From NCBI GenBank assembly GCA_964415175.1, contig CAYPYG010000041.1:1-20714 (forward strand): DNA of 20,714 bases, given 5' to 3'. The position numbers and the translations under genes were made by a program. The stretch comes from UBA2231 sp964415175 (lineage in GTDB: Bacteria > Elusimicrobiota > Elusimicrobia > Elusimicrobiales > UBA9959). Position 1 is the stretch's first letter; the number at the start of each line of letters is the position of its first letter. Positions 13,567 through 20,671 of this stretch are shown in pieces. The notes beneath the pieces are model-generated. The model made no database searches, was not told the DNA's origin, and saw only the letters and a program-made list of their open reading frames with translations.

Positions 13567-14097
13567 ATGTCCCGTGTGCGTTCCTTCGGCCCCGTCGCCG
13601 GGCGGGGCGCCCGTCTGCTGATACTGGGCAGCATGCCCGGGGCCGCTTCGCTGGCGGCCGGCCGTTACTACGCCCACCCCGCGAATTCTTTCTGGCGGAT
13701 CCTCCTGTCCGCGCTGGCCGGCGGGAAGGCCCTCTCGTATCCGGCCAGGCTGAGGCTCCTTGAAAAGAACCGCATAGTCCTCTGGGACGTGCTCGCCTCC
13801 TGTGTCCGCCCGGGCAGCTCCGATTCGGCCATAAAACGGTCCAGCATGCGCGTGAACGATATCCGCGGTCTGCTGGCCCGCCAGCCCGGGATAGAAAGGA
13901 TAGTCTTCAACGGTTCCAAGGCCGAGGAATGCTTCAGGCGGCTGGTCCTGCCCGGCCTCGGCCCCCGGGCCGGCCGGCTGGAACTGCTTCGCCTGCCCTC
14001 CACCAGCCCCGCCCACGCCTCCGTTACTTACGCCGCCAAACTGCGGGCCTGGCGGAAAGCGCTGCGCTCGGCAGGACGAAGGCCCGCAGGGCCGTGA
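13567..14097 (+). CDS. Uracil/hypoxanthine-DNA glycosylase-like protein (UDG superfamily, Mug-related)
   Basis: It probably excises deaminated bases (hypoxanthine or uracil) from DNA in base-excision repair. At 176 residues it resembles the deoxyinosine glycosylase branch: RLLILGSMPGAASL (16-29) holds the active-site GSMPG motif, YYAHPANSFWRIL (34-46) the HPxNxFW block with candidate catalytic Asn40, VLWDVLASC (71-79), and LPSTSPAHA (143-151) the DNA-intercalation motif of the superfamily. A longer frame from a TTG at 13471 is open, but the first ATG at 13567 fits both the conserved N-terminus and the promoter. There is no ribosome-binding site. The last 74 bases overlap the 3' end of the convergent radical SAM gene. 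Confidence 0.85.
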   Translation: MSRVRSFGPVAGRGARLLILGSMPGAASLAAGRYYAHPANSFWRILLSALAGGKALSYPARLRLLEKNRIVLWDVLASCVRPGSSDSAIKRSSMRVNDIRGLLARQPGIERIVFNGSKAEECFRRLVLPGLGPRAGRLELLRLPSTSPAHASVTYAAKLRAWRKALRSAGRRPAGP

Positions 14098-15475
14098 GGG
14101 CGCCTTTGAGGAGGTAGAGGAGCTCGCCCGGGCGGCGCAGCCCGGCCAGCCGGCGCAGGATGAAGGCGGGGCTGAAATAGTAGCGGCGCGAAATTGCCTT
14201 GCGCAGGGAGTTCAGCTCCGGGCCCGTGAAATGGCGGTTGCGCCAGGCCGGGTTTTCCGGGAAGAAAGCATAGTCGCGCCAGGGGATGTCCGGCAGCCAG
14301 CCTTCCCGCCTGAAAATTTCGTGGTACCTGGTCCCTGGCAGCGGCGAAGCCATCGACAGGAAAAGGAGGTCCGGTTTCAGCTCGCGGATCAGCGCCTCGG
14401 TGGCGGCTATATCCTCCCGGGTCTCCTCCGGGTGGCCCACCATGAAGAAGGCCTGCGCCGGCAACCCGGCCTCGCGGGCGAGGCGGAAGCACTCGCGGGC
14501 CTGGGCCACGGTTATCCTTTTGCCGATGGCGTCCAGCACCCGCTGGGAGCCGCTTTCCACGCCGAAAGCTATCTTTATGCAGCCCGCGTCCCGCATGGCC
14601 TCCGTCAGTCCGCGGTCCATGGCGTCGACCCGGGAAGTGCAGTTCCAGGTCAGGCCGCGGCGCGCCTTCATCCCCTCGCAGAAGGCCAGCGCCCGGCGCC
14701 GGTCCAGGGTAAAAGTGTCGTCGTCCACGGTGATGTGGGTGAAACCGAGGCCGGCCAGGTAATCCACCTCCTCCAGCACTTTCCGGATGGAGCGCAGGCG
14801 CACCCTGCCGCCGCCGACCACGCGCGAGGCGCAATAGGCGCAGTCGAAAGGGCAGCCGCGCGCCGTGAACAGCATGGCCCCGCCGGGGGGGACTCCCGGG
14901 GTGGTATGCCCGCGGTAGAGCTCCAGCCGCAGCAGCGAGCGGTCCGGCACGGGCAGGGAATCCAGGTCCAGCGGCTCCGGCCGCGGGTTCACCACGGGCG
15001 CGCCGTCCCGCATGAAAGCGAGGCCTTTGATGTTTTCGAACGGGGAGGAGGAGGCGAGCGCCGCCGCCAGCTCCAGCAGCGGGCGCTCGCCTTCCCCGGT
15101 TATCACGAAATCCGCGCCGGTATCGCGCAGCGTTTCCGCGGGCAGCGCCGTGGCGTGGGCGCCGCCCGCCACGGTGCGGACGCCCGCGGCTTTGAGCAGC
15201 GAGCAGACCTCCGACGCGAGGTCTACGCCGGTGGTCATGGCCGTCACGCCGCCCAGCAGCGGGGGAGCCTCCGCCAGACGGCGGCGCAGGCCTTCGGGGG
15301 GCTCCACTTCCAGGTCGTAAACGGAAGCCTTGAAGCCGTTGGCGTTGAGATAAGCGGCCAGGTAGAGCAGGTTGAGCGGGTGCTGCGAGCCCCCGACCCG
15401 CCGGAAATCCCGCATGACCGGGTTGGCGGTGCGTATCAGCAGCACTTCCCTGTTCGCCGGCGCGGGCATGCCCAT
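14024..15475 (-). CDS. B12-binding domain radical SAM protein (BchE/MiaB-like elongator family)
   Basis: The N-terminal part (about 10-140) has the Rossmann-like cobalamin-binding fold pattern seen in BchE-type proteins (VLLIRTANP, LYLAAYLNANGF, GGAHATALPAETL, ADFVITGEGERPLLEL). The radical SAM core from about 200 has CPFDCAYC (Cys208, Cys212, Cys215), ITVDDDTFTLD, a VESGSQRVL segment and FMVGHPEET. The total of 483 residues is normal for the class. Family members act on cofactors, lipids or peptides, and the substrate cannot be read from this sequence; methyl transfer or ring chemistry are possible. There is no ribosome-binding site. An alternative start, the second ATG at 15469, lies exactly six bases after a -10-like TTTAAT, as for leaderless genes nearby. 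The 3' end overlaps the convergent glycosylase gene. Confidence 0.88.
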   Translation of the reverse strand: MGMPAPANREVLLIRTANPVMRDFRRVGGSQHPLNLLYLAAYLNANGFKASVYDLEVEPPEGLRRRLAEAPPLLGGVTAMTTGVDLASEVCSLLKAAGVRTVAGGAHATALPAETLRDTGADFVITGEGERPLLELAAALASSSPFENIKGLAFMRDGAPVVNPRPEPLDLDSLPVPDRSLLRLELYRGHTTPGVPPGGAMLFTARGCPFDCAYCASRVVGGGRVRLRSIRKVLEEVDYLAGLGFTHITVDDDTFTLDRRRALAFCEGMKARRGLTWNCTSRVDAMDRGLTEAMRDAGCIKIAFGVESGSQRVLDAIGKRITVAQARECFRLAREAGLPAQAFFMVGHPEETREDIAATEALIRELKPDLLFLSMASPLPGTRYHEIFRREGWLPDIPWRDYAFFPENPAWRNRHFTGPELNSLRKAISRRYYFSPAFILRRLAGLRRPGELLYLLKGALTALRAFVLPSAALSARPAVWRRK

Positions 15476-15481
15476 ATTAAA
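15476..15481 (-). promoter_or_regulatory. Candidate -10 element of the B12-radical-SAM gene
   Basis: On the minus strand TTTAAT matches the -10 consensus at 5 of 6 bases and lies six bases before the second ATG (15469). It directly touches the first ATG (15475), which would not be fully transcribed from it. No -35 is recognisable. Confidence 0.35.
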
Positions 15482-15574
15482 TCATTTTCGGCGGCGCCCG
15501 GCGGTTTTGTTTGTAGAATTATCGAAGGGTGCCGTTCCGCCGCCCGAGGCCGCGGGTTTACGCGGAAGGTGTTT

Positions 15575-16807
15575 ATGAAGAAAGATGAAAAAGTCCCGGA
15601 AGTGTACGAGGCGTACCTGCGCCTTTGCCGTGACATAAAGTATGCGGACGCGGCGGGCAACGCCGTATCCGCCGCCGGCCTCTTTGACGGGCTCAGGTCG
15701 GCCGACCCTTCGGAAAGGAGCCGTGCCTGGGATTCGCTGTGCGGCGCCTGGAACCGGCGCCGCCATGATTTTTCCGCGCTCCTGGCGCGGGCCAGCGCGG
15801 AAAAGAACGCCGACGTGCAGGAGCGCTTCGGGATGGACCCCGCCCCATTGCTGGCCGCGGTCGGGGACACTAAGGAACTGCTGCTCCGCGCGCTCGAACG
15901 AAAAGCGGAGCGTATAGGGGCCGGGAATTTCCGTTTCTGCGACATCTGGGCCAGGGTCCGGAACGCAGGTGATTCCGGCGCGGTGCCGCTTTCCGCCGCT
16001 CTGGTCAGGCTGGGCGATATCCTGGAGAGACACCTGGAGGGCGGCAAGGCTTTCGTGGAGGAAGTTTCCGCCGGCCGGCTGCACCTGGAAGAGCAGACCG
16101 TCGACTGCCCGCATTGCGGCACGCCCGTGCCCGGCGGGCCGGTGCACGCATATATGCCGCTAAGGTTCGGGGAGGTCAGACCCTGCGACCTGCCTTCCCT
16201 GGCGCATGAGCTGGGCCATGTCATGCATTGCGACCTGCTCGACGAGCTGGCCCCGGGGGAACCTGTCGGCGCGGTGTTCCTGGAGACGTTCAGTCAGTTC
16301 CTGGAGGGCATAGTCTGGCTCGAGCTTTGCGGCGGCGCGGAATTCCGGGCGCTGCGCGGGGACCTGCTCCTGGACAAGCTCACCGAGGAAACGCTCGATC
16401 TGCTGCTGTTCCCGGCGATGCTGGAGTTCGAGGGCCGCATGGTCGCCTCCGCCCGGAAAAACCCCCTGCCGCTGGAGGCCGTGGAAGGGGCCTACCGGGA
16501 AATACTGGGCAGGTGGTTCGGGGTTTCCCCGGAGGGGACCTGGTTCTGGATGCGCAGCAAAACCCTCTACGACCCCAGGTGGCCTTTTCGCGATCTCACC
16601 TATCTCCTGGGGCGTATGGTCTCGCTGGAACTGGTCCAGCGGGTCCGGACAGGGGGGAAAATGAGCCGGGATGAATACCGGCGGGCCGTCGCGGACACCA
16701 TTTCCACGGATCTTTCCGGTTATAGGCGCAGACAGGGGCGAGCTTCTCCGATGATGACCGCCGACTGGGGGGAAATGCTCGCGCCCGTGCGCGAGATGTT
16801 CAAGTGA
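15575..16807 (+). CDS. Compact M3-like (oligoendopeptidase F/thimet-type) zinc metallopeptidase
   Basis: A zinc-peptidase site is plain: HELGH at 211-215 (ligands His211 and His215, catalytic Glu212) and a third ligand Glu237 in VFLETFSQFLEG. The FxxLxHExGH...E..S.F layout, the helix-rich surroundings and the C-terminal catalytic placement point to family M3. At 410 residues it is much shorter than the usual 560-700, so the N-terminal helical part is reduced. CPHCGTPVPGG (about 181-191) is an unusual insertion just before the active site and could bind a second metal. No signal peptide is seen, so it is probably cytosolic. The frame stays open far upstream, antisense to the radical SAM gene, but GGAAGG five bases before 15575 decides the start. 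Confidence 0.75.
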   Translation: MKKDEKVPEVYEAYLRLCRDIKYADAAGNAVSAAGLFDGLRSADPSERSRAWDSLCGAWNRRRHDFSALLARASAEKNADVQERFGMDPAPLLAAVGDTKELLLRALERKAERIGAGNFRFCDIWARVRNAGDSGAVPLSAALVRLGDILERHLEGGKAFVEEVSAGRLHLEEQTVDCPHCGTPVPGGPVHAYMPLRFGEVRPCDLPSLAHELGHVMHCDLLDELAPGEPVGAVFLETFSQFLEGIVWLELCGGAEFRALRGDLLLDKLTEETLDLLLFPAMLEFEGRMVASARKNPLPLEAVEGAYREILGRWFGVSPEGTWFWMRSKTLYDPRWPFRDLTYLLGRMVSLELVQRVRTGGKMSRDEYRRAVADTISTDLSGYRRRQGRASPMMTADWGEMLAPVREMFK

Positions 16808-16833
16808 CCTTTTCAAGTGCCTTCAGCGCGGAA

Positions 16834-16853
16834 CCGCCGGGTTTCCCCGGCGG
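16834..16853 (+). terminator. Candidate terminator after the metallopeptidase gene
   Basis: CCGCCGGG (16834-16841) pairs with CCCGGCGG (16846-16853) around TTTC. The following GGTATGTTTT is only moderately T-rich. It lies 27 bases after the metallopeptidase stop. Confidence 0.5.
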
Positions 16854-16874
16854 GTATGTTTTCACCGCCAAAAC

Positions 16875-16883
16875 TGCTAAATT
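16875..16883 (+). promoter_or_regulatory. Extended -10 promoter of the TPR gene, probably leaderless
   Basis: TGC-TAAATT forms an extended -10 with its hexamer at 16878-16883, exactly six bases before the ATG at 16890. The -35 position shows no consensus. Confidence 0.45.
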
Positions 16884-16889
16884 TCAGGT

Positions 16890-18398
16890 ATGACCTTTAC
16901 CGGAGGCGGCGGAGAGGACGCGGACCGCGTAGAAGCCCTGATGCGCGTCGGCGATTTCCCCGGCGCGGCCGCCCTCGCCCGGGAACTGCTGGCGGCCGGC
17001 GCCCGGTCCTCGCCCCTCCTGCGGGCTTATGCCGAGGCGCTCTGGGGCTGCGGCCGTTTTGACGAAGCGCTGCGGACGGCCGGCCTGGCCGCGGGTTTGC
17101 GGCCGGCGGACCCGTCCGCGGGACTGGTAAGGGCCCAACTGCTGCTGGCGTCCGGCCGTCCGGCCGCGGCCAGGGCCGCGGCCCGGAACTTGCGCCGCCA
17201 ATGGCCGTCCAATTCCGCCGCCATCCTGACGGGCTGTCTGAAGCGCTACCGGCTGTCGGCGGACGTTCCCGGGCTCCTGGAACTTTTCCGGGTAAAGTTC
17301 GCCGCTCGGGATTACCCGGACGCTTTCCGCCTGGCGGAGCATCTGCTCAACCTGCGCGCGCCCTGCGGCAACGAGGTGCTGTCGGTCCTGGCGGCCCCGG
17401 TGACCGGCCCCGGCGTGCTGTGCCCCGCGAGGGAATCCGCGGCGCGCCTGCGGGCCCTTTTCCGGGCGGACATCCCGCCGGAGCTGGAGATCTGGCGGTC
17501 CTACTACATGACCTACCTGGCCAGCGCTCCGGTGCTGAAGCCCTCCGTCGCCTGGAAAAAACTTTACGAACGTGCGGTGGTGAGCTGGCGCGGTCTGCGG
17601 CCTCGCGACCTGCGCCGTTACGGCTGGATGCTGAAGGAAGCCGGGCGCAAGCACCTGTTCTCTCAGCCTCCCGACTACCGCGGGGCGCGCGGGGCGCTGC
17701 GCCGCGCGCTGGCCTCTCCTCCGCCGGAGGCCGACGCCTTCGGCAGGCTGGCCGAGGCCGAACTCTGCCTGGGCAGGGCCGGAGCTGCCTTCGGCTGGCT
17801 GAGGAAGGGCATCGCGGCCTGCCCCGAACAGGAAGGGGAATTGCTTGCCTGGCGCGGGGAACTGCGGCTTTTTCTCGGCGACTACGGCGGCGCCCTGACC
17901 GACCTGCGGGCGGCCGAGCGCAAAAAGGCTTTTTACGCATATACCTGGCTGGCGATCGCTCTCATGAAGACGGGGCGTCTGGACGCGGCCCTGGCCTCCG
18001 CCGGGCGCGCGATGCGCGCTAATCCCACCGACGGCGAGGCCCTGCTCGTCAGGGGGGAGGTCCGGCGTCTGAAAAAGGACCGCGCCGGCGCCAGGGCGGA
18101 CCTGCTGAAGGCGCTGGGCTGGTGCGCGCCTTACCGGCACGCCCTCTGGGCCGGGCTCAACCTGGCGCTGCTGGAACTGGAAGCCGGCGACGCCCGGGCG
18201 GCCGCCCGGGCGCTGAACCTGGCGGCGCGGGAAGTCCGCGATAACGGCCCGGCCGCCGCCCTGTGCCGGGAGCTGCTCGCGCTCTCCGGGGAGCCGGCGG
18301 CGCTGCGCGCGAGGGTGGAAGGATTGTTCGCTGCCGCGCGCGGTCTGCGGCGCGACGAGGCCTACCTTTTTCCCGTATGGCGCCGCCGCCGGGATTGA
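16890..18398 (+). CDS. Tetratricopeptide-repeat (TPR) protein, function unknown
   Basis: The 502-residue protein is helical throughout. TPR-type units (alternating A/G/L positions, x-x-GRxDEAL-type turns, closing Pro) are visible at about 10-40, 42-73 (YAEALWGCGRFDEALRTA) and 75-106. After a less regular middle they resume at about 283-312, 317-346, 351-380 (AIALMKTGRLDAALASA), 384-415 and 419-450. No signal peptide or transmembrane segment is seen, so it is probably a cytosolic scaffold. The tail VWRRRRD is strongly basic. It ends 34 bases before the dehydrogenase gene and could be co-transcribed with it. No partner is indicated by sequence. Confidence 0.8.
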   Translation: MTFTGGGGEDADRVEALMRVGDFPGAAALARELLAAGARSSPLLRAYAEALWGCGRFDEALRTAGLAAGLRPADPSAGLVRAQLLLASGRPAAARAAARNLRRQWPSNSAAILTGCLKRYRLSADVPGLLELFRVKFAARDYPDAFRLAEHLLNLRAPCGNEVLSVLAAPVTGPGVLCPARESAARLRALFRADIPPELEIWRSYYMTYLASAPVLKPSVAWKKLYERAVVSWRGLRPRDLRRYGWMLKEAGRKHLFSQPPDYRGARGALRRALASPPPEADAFGRLAEAELCLGRAGAAFGWLRKGIAACPEQEGELLAWRGELRLFLGDYGGALTDLRAAERKKAFYAYTWLAIALMKTGRLDAALASAGRAMRANPTDGEALLVRGEVRRLKKDRAGARADLLKALGWCAPYRHALWAGLNLALLELEAGDARAAARALNLAAREVRDNGPAAALCRELLALSGEPAALRARVEGLFAAARGLRRDEAYLFPVWRRRRD

Positions 18399-18432
18399 AC
18401 GGGTCTGGAACCTACCATAGCGGAGCCGACTT

Positions 18433-19482
18433 ATGAACATGAGATCGATCGTGATAACACCCTCAAGACCGGGAAGCCTGCGTTATGCGAATATTCCAAG
18501 ACCTTCTCCCGCGCCGGGAGAGGTCCTGGTGAAGATCGTGGAGGCCGGCGTCTGCAGAACGGATATCGAGATATACGACGGGCTTTACGGGGAGGCTCCC
18601 GCCGGTTCCGACTTCCTGGTGCTGGGGCACGAGGCGCTCGGACGGCTCGAGAACGGCGAGTTCGTCGTCCCCATGGTCCGTCGTTCCTGCGGCGTATGCG
18701 AAAGCTGTCTTTCCGGCAGCCCCGACATGTGTTTTACCGGCGATTTCGTCGAGAGAGGGATAAAAGGTCTTCACGGGATGCTGTGCGAATACATAGCCGA
18801 ATCTCCCCGGTACCTGGTCCCTTTGCCGAAGGAGGCCGTGGGGTATGGCGTGCTCGCCGAGCCGATGAGCATAGTCGCTAAAGCGGTCCGGCAGGCCGAG
18901 ATGATCCGGAAGCGTATTCCCCGGCCTCCGAAGAGAGCGCTGGTCCTGGGCGCCGGTCCTATAGGACTGCTGGCCACCATGGTCTTCAGGCTCCTGGGCC
19001 TGGAGACCGTCACCGTAGCCAGAAGACCGGCCTCTTCAGCTAAAGCGAAGATCGTCGAAGCCTGCGGGGGCGGGTATGTCAGCACCGGGGAAGTTCCGGT
19101 CCCTTCATTGACGGAGAAGGCCGGGCTTTTCGATCTTATTTTCGAGGCCACGGGCGATGCCGGGGTCGCCTTCGACTGCCTCACGGCTTCGGCCGTCAAC
19201 GGCATCGTGTGTTTTACCAGCGTGACGGGAGGGTCCGGCCGGAGAGCCATCGATCCGGACCGGATCAACAGGGAACTCGTGCTCGGGAACAGGACTATCT
19301 TCGGGACGGTCAACGCGAACAGGGGGGATTTCGAGACCGGGCTTTCCTATCTAAAGAGGATAGACCTGGCCTATCCCGGTCTACTGCAAAGACTTTTCAC
19401 TTCGCGCGTTCCTTTCGAGAAAGCCCTTTCCGTCTTTCCGGACCAGTCGGAAGAGATAAAAACGATAATAGAGCTGGCTTGA
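18433..19482 (+). CDS. Zinc-dependent medium-chain dehydrogenase, glucose 1-dehydrogenase-like
   Basis: It probably oxidises an aldose (glucose or a similar sugar) at C1 with NAD(P)+. Catalytic-zinc residues are Cys41 in GVCRTDIE, His66-Glu67 in GHEALG, and Glu143 in LAEPMS. The structural-zinc lobe has Cys86, Cys89, Cys92 and Cys100. The cofactor loop is LGAGPIG (172-178), and the VARRP after the second strand of the Rossmann fold favours NADP+. The segment ERGIKGLHGMLCEYIAESP is distinctive of the archaeal-type glucose dehydrogenase branch; other sugar dehydrogenases of the family remain possible. The 349-residue length is normal. CGGAG lies seven bases before the ATG. Codon usage has more AGA, AGG, ATA and A/T third bases than the flanking genes, which hints at acquisition. 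Confidence 0.85.
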   Translation: MNMRSIVITPSRPGSLRYANIPRPSPAPGEVLVKIVEAGVCRTDIEIYDGLYGEAPAGSDFLVLGHEALGRLENGEFVVPMVRRSCGVCESCLSGSPDMCFTGDFVERGIKGLHGMLCEYIAESPRYLVPLPKEAVGYGVLAEPMSIVAKAVRQAEMIRKRIPRPPKRALVLGAGPIGLLATMVFRLLGLETVTVARRPASSAKAKIVEACGGGYVSTGEVPVPSLTEKAGLFDLIFEATGDAGVAFDCLTASAVNGIVCFTSVTGGSGRRAIDPDRINRELVLGNRTIFGTVNANRGDFETGLSYLKRIDLAYPGLLQRLFTSRVPFEKALSVFPDQSEEIKTIIELA

Positions 19483-19496
19483 ACGGTGCGCCCGCT

Positions 19497-19521
19497 TTTC
19501 CCCGCACCGCCGGCGGGGAAA
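19497..19521. terminator. Hairpin between convergent genes, weak terminator candidate
   Basis: TTTCCCCGC (19497-19505) pairs with GCGGGGAAA (19513-19521) around a 7-base loop, between the stops at 19482 and 19555. The T and A runs are in the wrong order for a classical intrinsic terminator on either strand. Confidence 0.3.
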
Positions 19522-19541
19522 CCCGTGTCCCGTCCTTCCTT

Positions 19542-19565
19542 ATTATTCACCGAATTATTCACCGA
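19542..19565. repeat. Perfect 12-base tandem duplication spanning a stop codon
   Basis: The unit ATTATTCACCGA occurs twice without change. On the minus strand this reads FGE-stop-FGE-stop in frame, so the last codons and stop of the gene at 19555-20067 are duplicated. Confidence 0.85.
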
Positions 19566-20067
19566 AAGCGGCGCGCACAAGGCCGCCGAGGCGTTTGTCG
19601 AGGTCCGGGTAACGCTTGCGTAATTTTTCGATGTAATCCAGGCCCAGGGACGTTAATGCCCAGGTCCGGGGGTCGTACAGCTGCTCTTTGGCGGCTTTCG
19701 GCGTGCGTATGGTCTCCAGCAGGGTGGAATATACCATGCGTTCTTCCAGTTCGGACGTCCTGGCCCCGCAGGACGGGGTCGAGCCGCAGTTGAGCTTCAG
19801 GAAATGTCCTTTGCCGTCTATGCGTCCCATGGCGAAGGCCACGGTGCGCGGAAAAAAGCGGCCGGGTTCGGAGGCTTCTATCTCCCTGTTGCGGTCTTTG
19901 AAGAGGATCATGAATCCGGAGGCGGCGAGGTCCCAGTTGAACGCGGGGATCTCCCTGTAATCGGAAGACTTGGCCGCGGGTCTCGTTTTTTTCGCGGCCT
20001 GGGCCGGGAGGGGCGCCGAGAGCAGGAGGAGGGGCAGCAGCAGGGACGGCAGGATGGATGTTCGCAT
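19555..20067 (-). CDS. Secreted protein of unknown function
   Basis: The 170-residue product starts with a signal peptide (Arg2, a long Leu-rich core, cleavage probably after AQA at residue 24). The mature basic-acidic protein has no transmembrane segment. It carries two closely spaced cysteines in NCGSTPSCG (about 94-102), which could form a disulfide in the envelope, followed by a helical C-terminal half (ELEERMVYSTLLETIR...YIEKLRKRYPDLDKRL). I do not recognise a family. It has its own promoter with no room for a ribosome-binding site, and its final codons and stop are tandemly duplicated. It converges with the dehydrogenase gene. Confidence 0.75.
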   Translation of the reverse strand: MRTSILPSLLLPLLLLSAPLPAQAAKKTRPAAKSSDYREIPAFNWDLAASGFMILFKDRNREIEASEPGRFFPRTVAFAMGRIDGKGHFLKLNCGSTPSCGARTSELEERMVYSTLLETIRTPKAAKEQLYDPRTWALTSLGLDYIEKLRKRYPDLDKRLGGLVRAAFGE

Positions 20068-20073
20068 GTCTTT

Positions 20074-20102
20074 AGTGTAGGTTTTATACCTTTTCCGGTC
20101 AA
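20074..20102 (-). promoter_or_regulatory. Promoter of the secreted-protein gene, probably leaderless
   Basis: On the minus strand TTGACC (20097-20102), a 17-base spacer and TACACT (20074-20079) form a good sigma-70 pair. Six bases (AAAGAC) separate the -10 from the ATG at 20067, so the transcript should start at the initiation codon. Confidence 0.65.
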
Positions 20103-20181
20103 TGGCAGTAAAACGGCCGGGCGGCCGGAGAGACCCCCGGGCGCCGGCATGGTAACGGGAACGATCCGGGCGCTAATCAGG

Positions 20182-20187
20182 TATAAT
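20182..20187 (+). promoter_or_regulatory. Consensus -10 element upstream of the barrel-like gene
   Basis: TATAAT matches the -10 consensus exactly, but no -35 is seen 15-19 bases upstream. Transcription would start near 20194, about 110 bases before the start codon. Confidence 0.45.
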
Positions 20188-20236
20188 ATACGCGGGGATA
20201 GGGGAAGCGTCGTAAAACACGTTAAAACCTCCCGTA

Positions 20237-20301
20237 CAGTGATCCAGGATAGAGCGGATCAGTGATCCCGCTGCTCTCGAAAAACGATCTATTGTCGAGG
20301 G
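20237..20301 (+). promoter_or_regulatory. Palindrome-rich leader of the barrel-like gene
   Basis: CAGTGATCC occurs at 20237-20245 and 20260-20268. The second copy is half of the perfect dyad GGATCA-G-TGATCC (20256-20268), which is extended outside by GAGC/GCTC. Downstream, CTCGA (20277-20281) can pair with TCGAG (20296-20300), which overlaps the GAGGG ribosome-binding region just before the ATG at 20306. This could mask initiation, or the dyad could be an operator. Confidence 0.35.
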
Positions 20302-20305
20302 ATGG

Positions 20306-20671
20306 ATGCCCGCTGAATTCAGAGAAAGAGAACTTGTGAATTTTTCCGCCGGTCGCTCGCTGATGTCCTGCCTGGCCGCCGCCTGTCTGTTCCTGTCGTG
20401 GATCGGTTCTCGCGCGGAAGCCGCGGCGCCGGACCTTCAGTCGGAAGGCTCCTGGGCCCTGGGGCTCAACTATCCCGGCGTTTCGCTCCGCTATTTCCCG
20501 GCGGATAACAAAGGACTGGAACTGCTGGGACAATCCCAGGACGGGGTATTTACCGGCGCATTGAGATATTACCTCTACCCCGCCTCCCTGCGCTCGGACC
20601 TCATAAGCCCCTACTTCGCTTTCGAGGGGGACTATCTGAATTTCAAAGGCGATTATTCCAGAGTTAATTAA
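20306..20671 (+). CDS. Exported, probably truncated outer-membrane beta-barrel-like protein
   Basis: The 121-residue product has a signal segment (MSCLAAACLFLSWIGSRAEAAA, split here as residues 20-41) preceded by a polar N-terminus. Two starts are possible: ATG at 20306 behind GAGGG, or GTG at 20336, which gives a more normal signal peptide. The mature part has alternating strand-like segments (SWALGLNYPGVSLRYF, GVFTGALRYYLYP, SPYFAFEGDYLNFKG), as in small outer-membrane barrels. Only about four strands fit before the stop, too few for a barrel, and the stop lies where the DNA turns AT-rich. I therefore suspect truncation by insertion or frameshift. Function unknown. Confidence 0.6.
   Translation: MPAEFRERELVNFSAGRSLMSCLAAACLFLSWIGSRAEAAAPDLQSEGSWALGLNYPGVSLRYFPADNKGLELLGQSQDGVFTGALRYYLYPASLRSDLISPYFAFEGDYLNFKGDYSRVN

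Noticed and set aside
14231..15574. N-terminal extension of the metallopeptidase frame
   Set aside because: It is antisense to the radical SAM gene and has shadow-type composition; a ribosome-binding site at 15564-15569 sets the start at 15575.
16884..18440. Minus-strand open frame opposite the TPR gene
   Set aside because: Pro/Gly/Arg/Gln-rich shadow; the plus strand shows clear TPR periodicity.
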